A DNA stretch of 64,000 bases. It comes from Paraburkholderia phytofirmans PsJN. Its GTDB lineage: Bacteria > Pseudomonadota > Gammaproteobacteria > Burkholderiales > Burkholderiaceae. The notes under the pieces were generated by a model. It had not been told where the DNA came from and did not search any database. It was given only the letters and a program-made list of their open reading frames with translations. Position numbers and translations under genes: made by a program. Positions 63,471 to 64,000 of this stretch are shown one piece after another (the first letter of the stretch is position 1; each line of letters starts with the position of its first letter). Location: contig NC_010676.1 in assembly GCF_000020125.1 (NCBI RefSeq), positions 930,001 through 994,000 on the forward strand. Direction: 5' to 3'.

Positions 63471-63950
63471 ATGAGATTCATGAAGCGCCCAAATGATTTT
63501 CTGTTCCGCGCGCTGGTTGTCGTGGCGTCGCTGAGTCTCGCCGTGCTGAGCGTGCTGGTGATCTACAGCGTCGTGATGCGCTACGTCTTCAGCGATGCAC
63601 CGGATTTCGTCGAGCCCATCGCGCTTTTGCTGGTGATCGTGATCGCCATGTTCGGCGCCGCGCTCAAGGTCCGCGAAGGCGGCCATATCGGTCTCGATTC
63701 GCTCGTGAAGAAATTGCCGCCGAAAGGGCAACTCATCGCCACGTCGTTTCAGCACATTTGCCTGATCGTGTTTGCGGTGATGATTTTTTTCGGCTGTCTG
63801 CAGATGGTGGAGGCCACCGCCGAAGACCGCATTCCAATTATCGGTTTGCCTGAATCGTTGCGTTACTGCATCCCGGTTATTGCCAGCGTCTGCATTGCAA
63901 TGTTCTCGATCGAGAACCTGCTCGCGCTTTTCGCACAGAAACAAAAATAG
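63471..63950 (+). CDS. dctQ: TRAP transporter small permease (DctQ family)
   Basis: A 159-residue inner-membrane protein with four helices (about 13-33, 42-65, 85-107 and 125-148). VVMRYVFSDAPDFVEPIALLLVIVIAMFGAALKVREGGHIGLD is the DctQ signature spread over residues 30-73. The ATG at 63471 follows AAGGA by eight bases; an ATG three codons earlier overlaps that site. It precedes the large permease gene by seven bases. Confidence 0.9.
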   Translation: MRFMKRPNDFLFRALVVVASLSLAVLSVLVIYSVVMRYVFSDAPDFVEPIALLLVIVIAMFGAALKVREGGHIGLDSLVKKLPPKGQLIATSFQHICLIVFAVMIFFGCLQMVEATAEDRIPIIGLPESLRYCIPVIASVCIAMFSIENLLALFAQKQK

Positions 63951-63957
63951 AGCAATC

Positions 63958-64000
63958 ATGGAACTTGCCATCCTCTCCGTTAGTTTTCTCGTTTTTCTCC
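63958..64000 (+). CDS. dctM: TRAP transporter large permease (DctM family), 5' end only
   Basis: Only 14 codons are visible (MELAILSVSFLVFL), a hydrophobic start typical of DctM proteins. Position directly after dctQ supports the call; the rest lies beyond the right edge. Confidence 0.75.
   Translation, partial: MELAILSVSFLVFL

Overview
The window is high-GC, densely packed proteobacterial DNA. Malonate decarboxylase, histidine-type amino-acid ABC importers, a CioAB-type cytochrome bd oxidase and a full hexuronate/aldarate pathway together suggest a soil- or plant-associated Burkholderiaceae chromosome, most likely Paraburkholderia. This is inferred from gene content and protein style; no rRNA is present. 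No tRNA, rRNA, CRISPR array, insertion sequence or prophage was recognised.

Layout. (1) 1-8263: a malonate decarboxylase operon (mdcABCDEGH, minus strand, mdcH cut by the left edge) behind a GntR/FCD regulator, with a divergent MFS carrier. (2) 8324-10240: an EamA permease divergent from a LysR regulator. (3) 10327-18247: an iron-type operon on the minus strand (OprB-like porin, beta-propeller protein, Tat-exported EfeB-type peroxidase, FbpA/B/C-type importer) behind a good Fur-box candidate at 18390-18406. (4) 18653-20185: arylamine N-acetyltransferase and an isoprenylcysteine-methyltransferase-like membrane protein. (5) 20479-33039: two mirror-image catabolic modules. Each has a four-gene polar amino-acid ABC importer and its own HutC-type GntR regulator. 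The left one carries a histidine-ammonia-lyase-like enzyme; the right one carries a 2-oxoglutarate/Fe(II)-type dioxygenase and an FAD-linked 2-hydroxyacid dehydrogenase. The two regulators converge at about 26320. (6) 33065-36523: an 1152-residue GMC oxidoreductase/alpha-beta hydrolase fusion. (7) 36728-40830: a sigma-70-like protein, a hybrid histidine kinase and a LuxR-type response regulator. (8) 41188-43831: a cyanide-insensitive cytochrome bd oxidase with a small accessory protein. (9) 44598-46099: a haloperoxidase-like hydrolase and a DUF2867-like protein. (10) 46468-64000: a pectin/galacturonate/galactarate regulon.

The regulon in (10) reads as one pathway. A secreted GH28 polygalacturonase releases galacturonate, which is imported by an ExuT-type MFS and perhaps by the TRAP transporter. 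One of two uronate dehydrogenases oxidises it to the aldarolactone, an SMP-30 lactonase opens that to galactarate, and GarD dehydrates it. Two exits are encoded: KdgD plus a semialdehyde dehydrogenase to 2-oxoglutarate, and GarL plus GarR to pyruvate and glycerate. A GarP-like MFS would import aldarates. A 19-base motif close to TCATAnGTCrTCGTACAAC recurs about eight times, only in the promoter regions of this block, and is the probable operator of the FadR-type regulator at 54680-55423.

Most notable for follow-up are: the ammonia-lyase homologue that lacks the Ala-Ser-Gly triad forming the MIO cofactor; the GMC/hydrolase fusion with a ferredoxin-like four-cysteine motif and a Cys in the nucleophile elbow; the Fur-box operon that pairs an OprB-type porin with EfeB and FbpABC; the mirrored ABC modules with matched operators; and the uronate operator family. 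Start codons were chosen from ribosome-binding sites, stop/start overlaps and signal peptides, so they may differ from automated calls.
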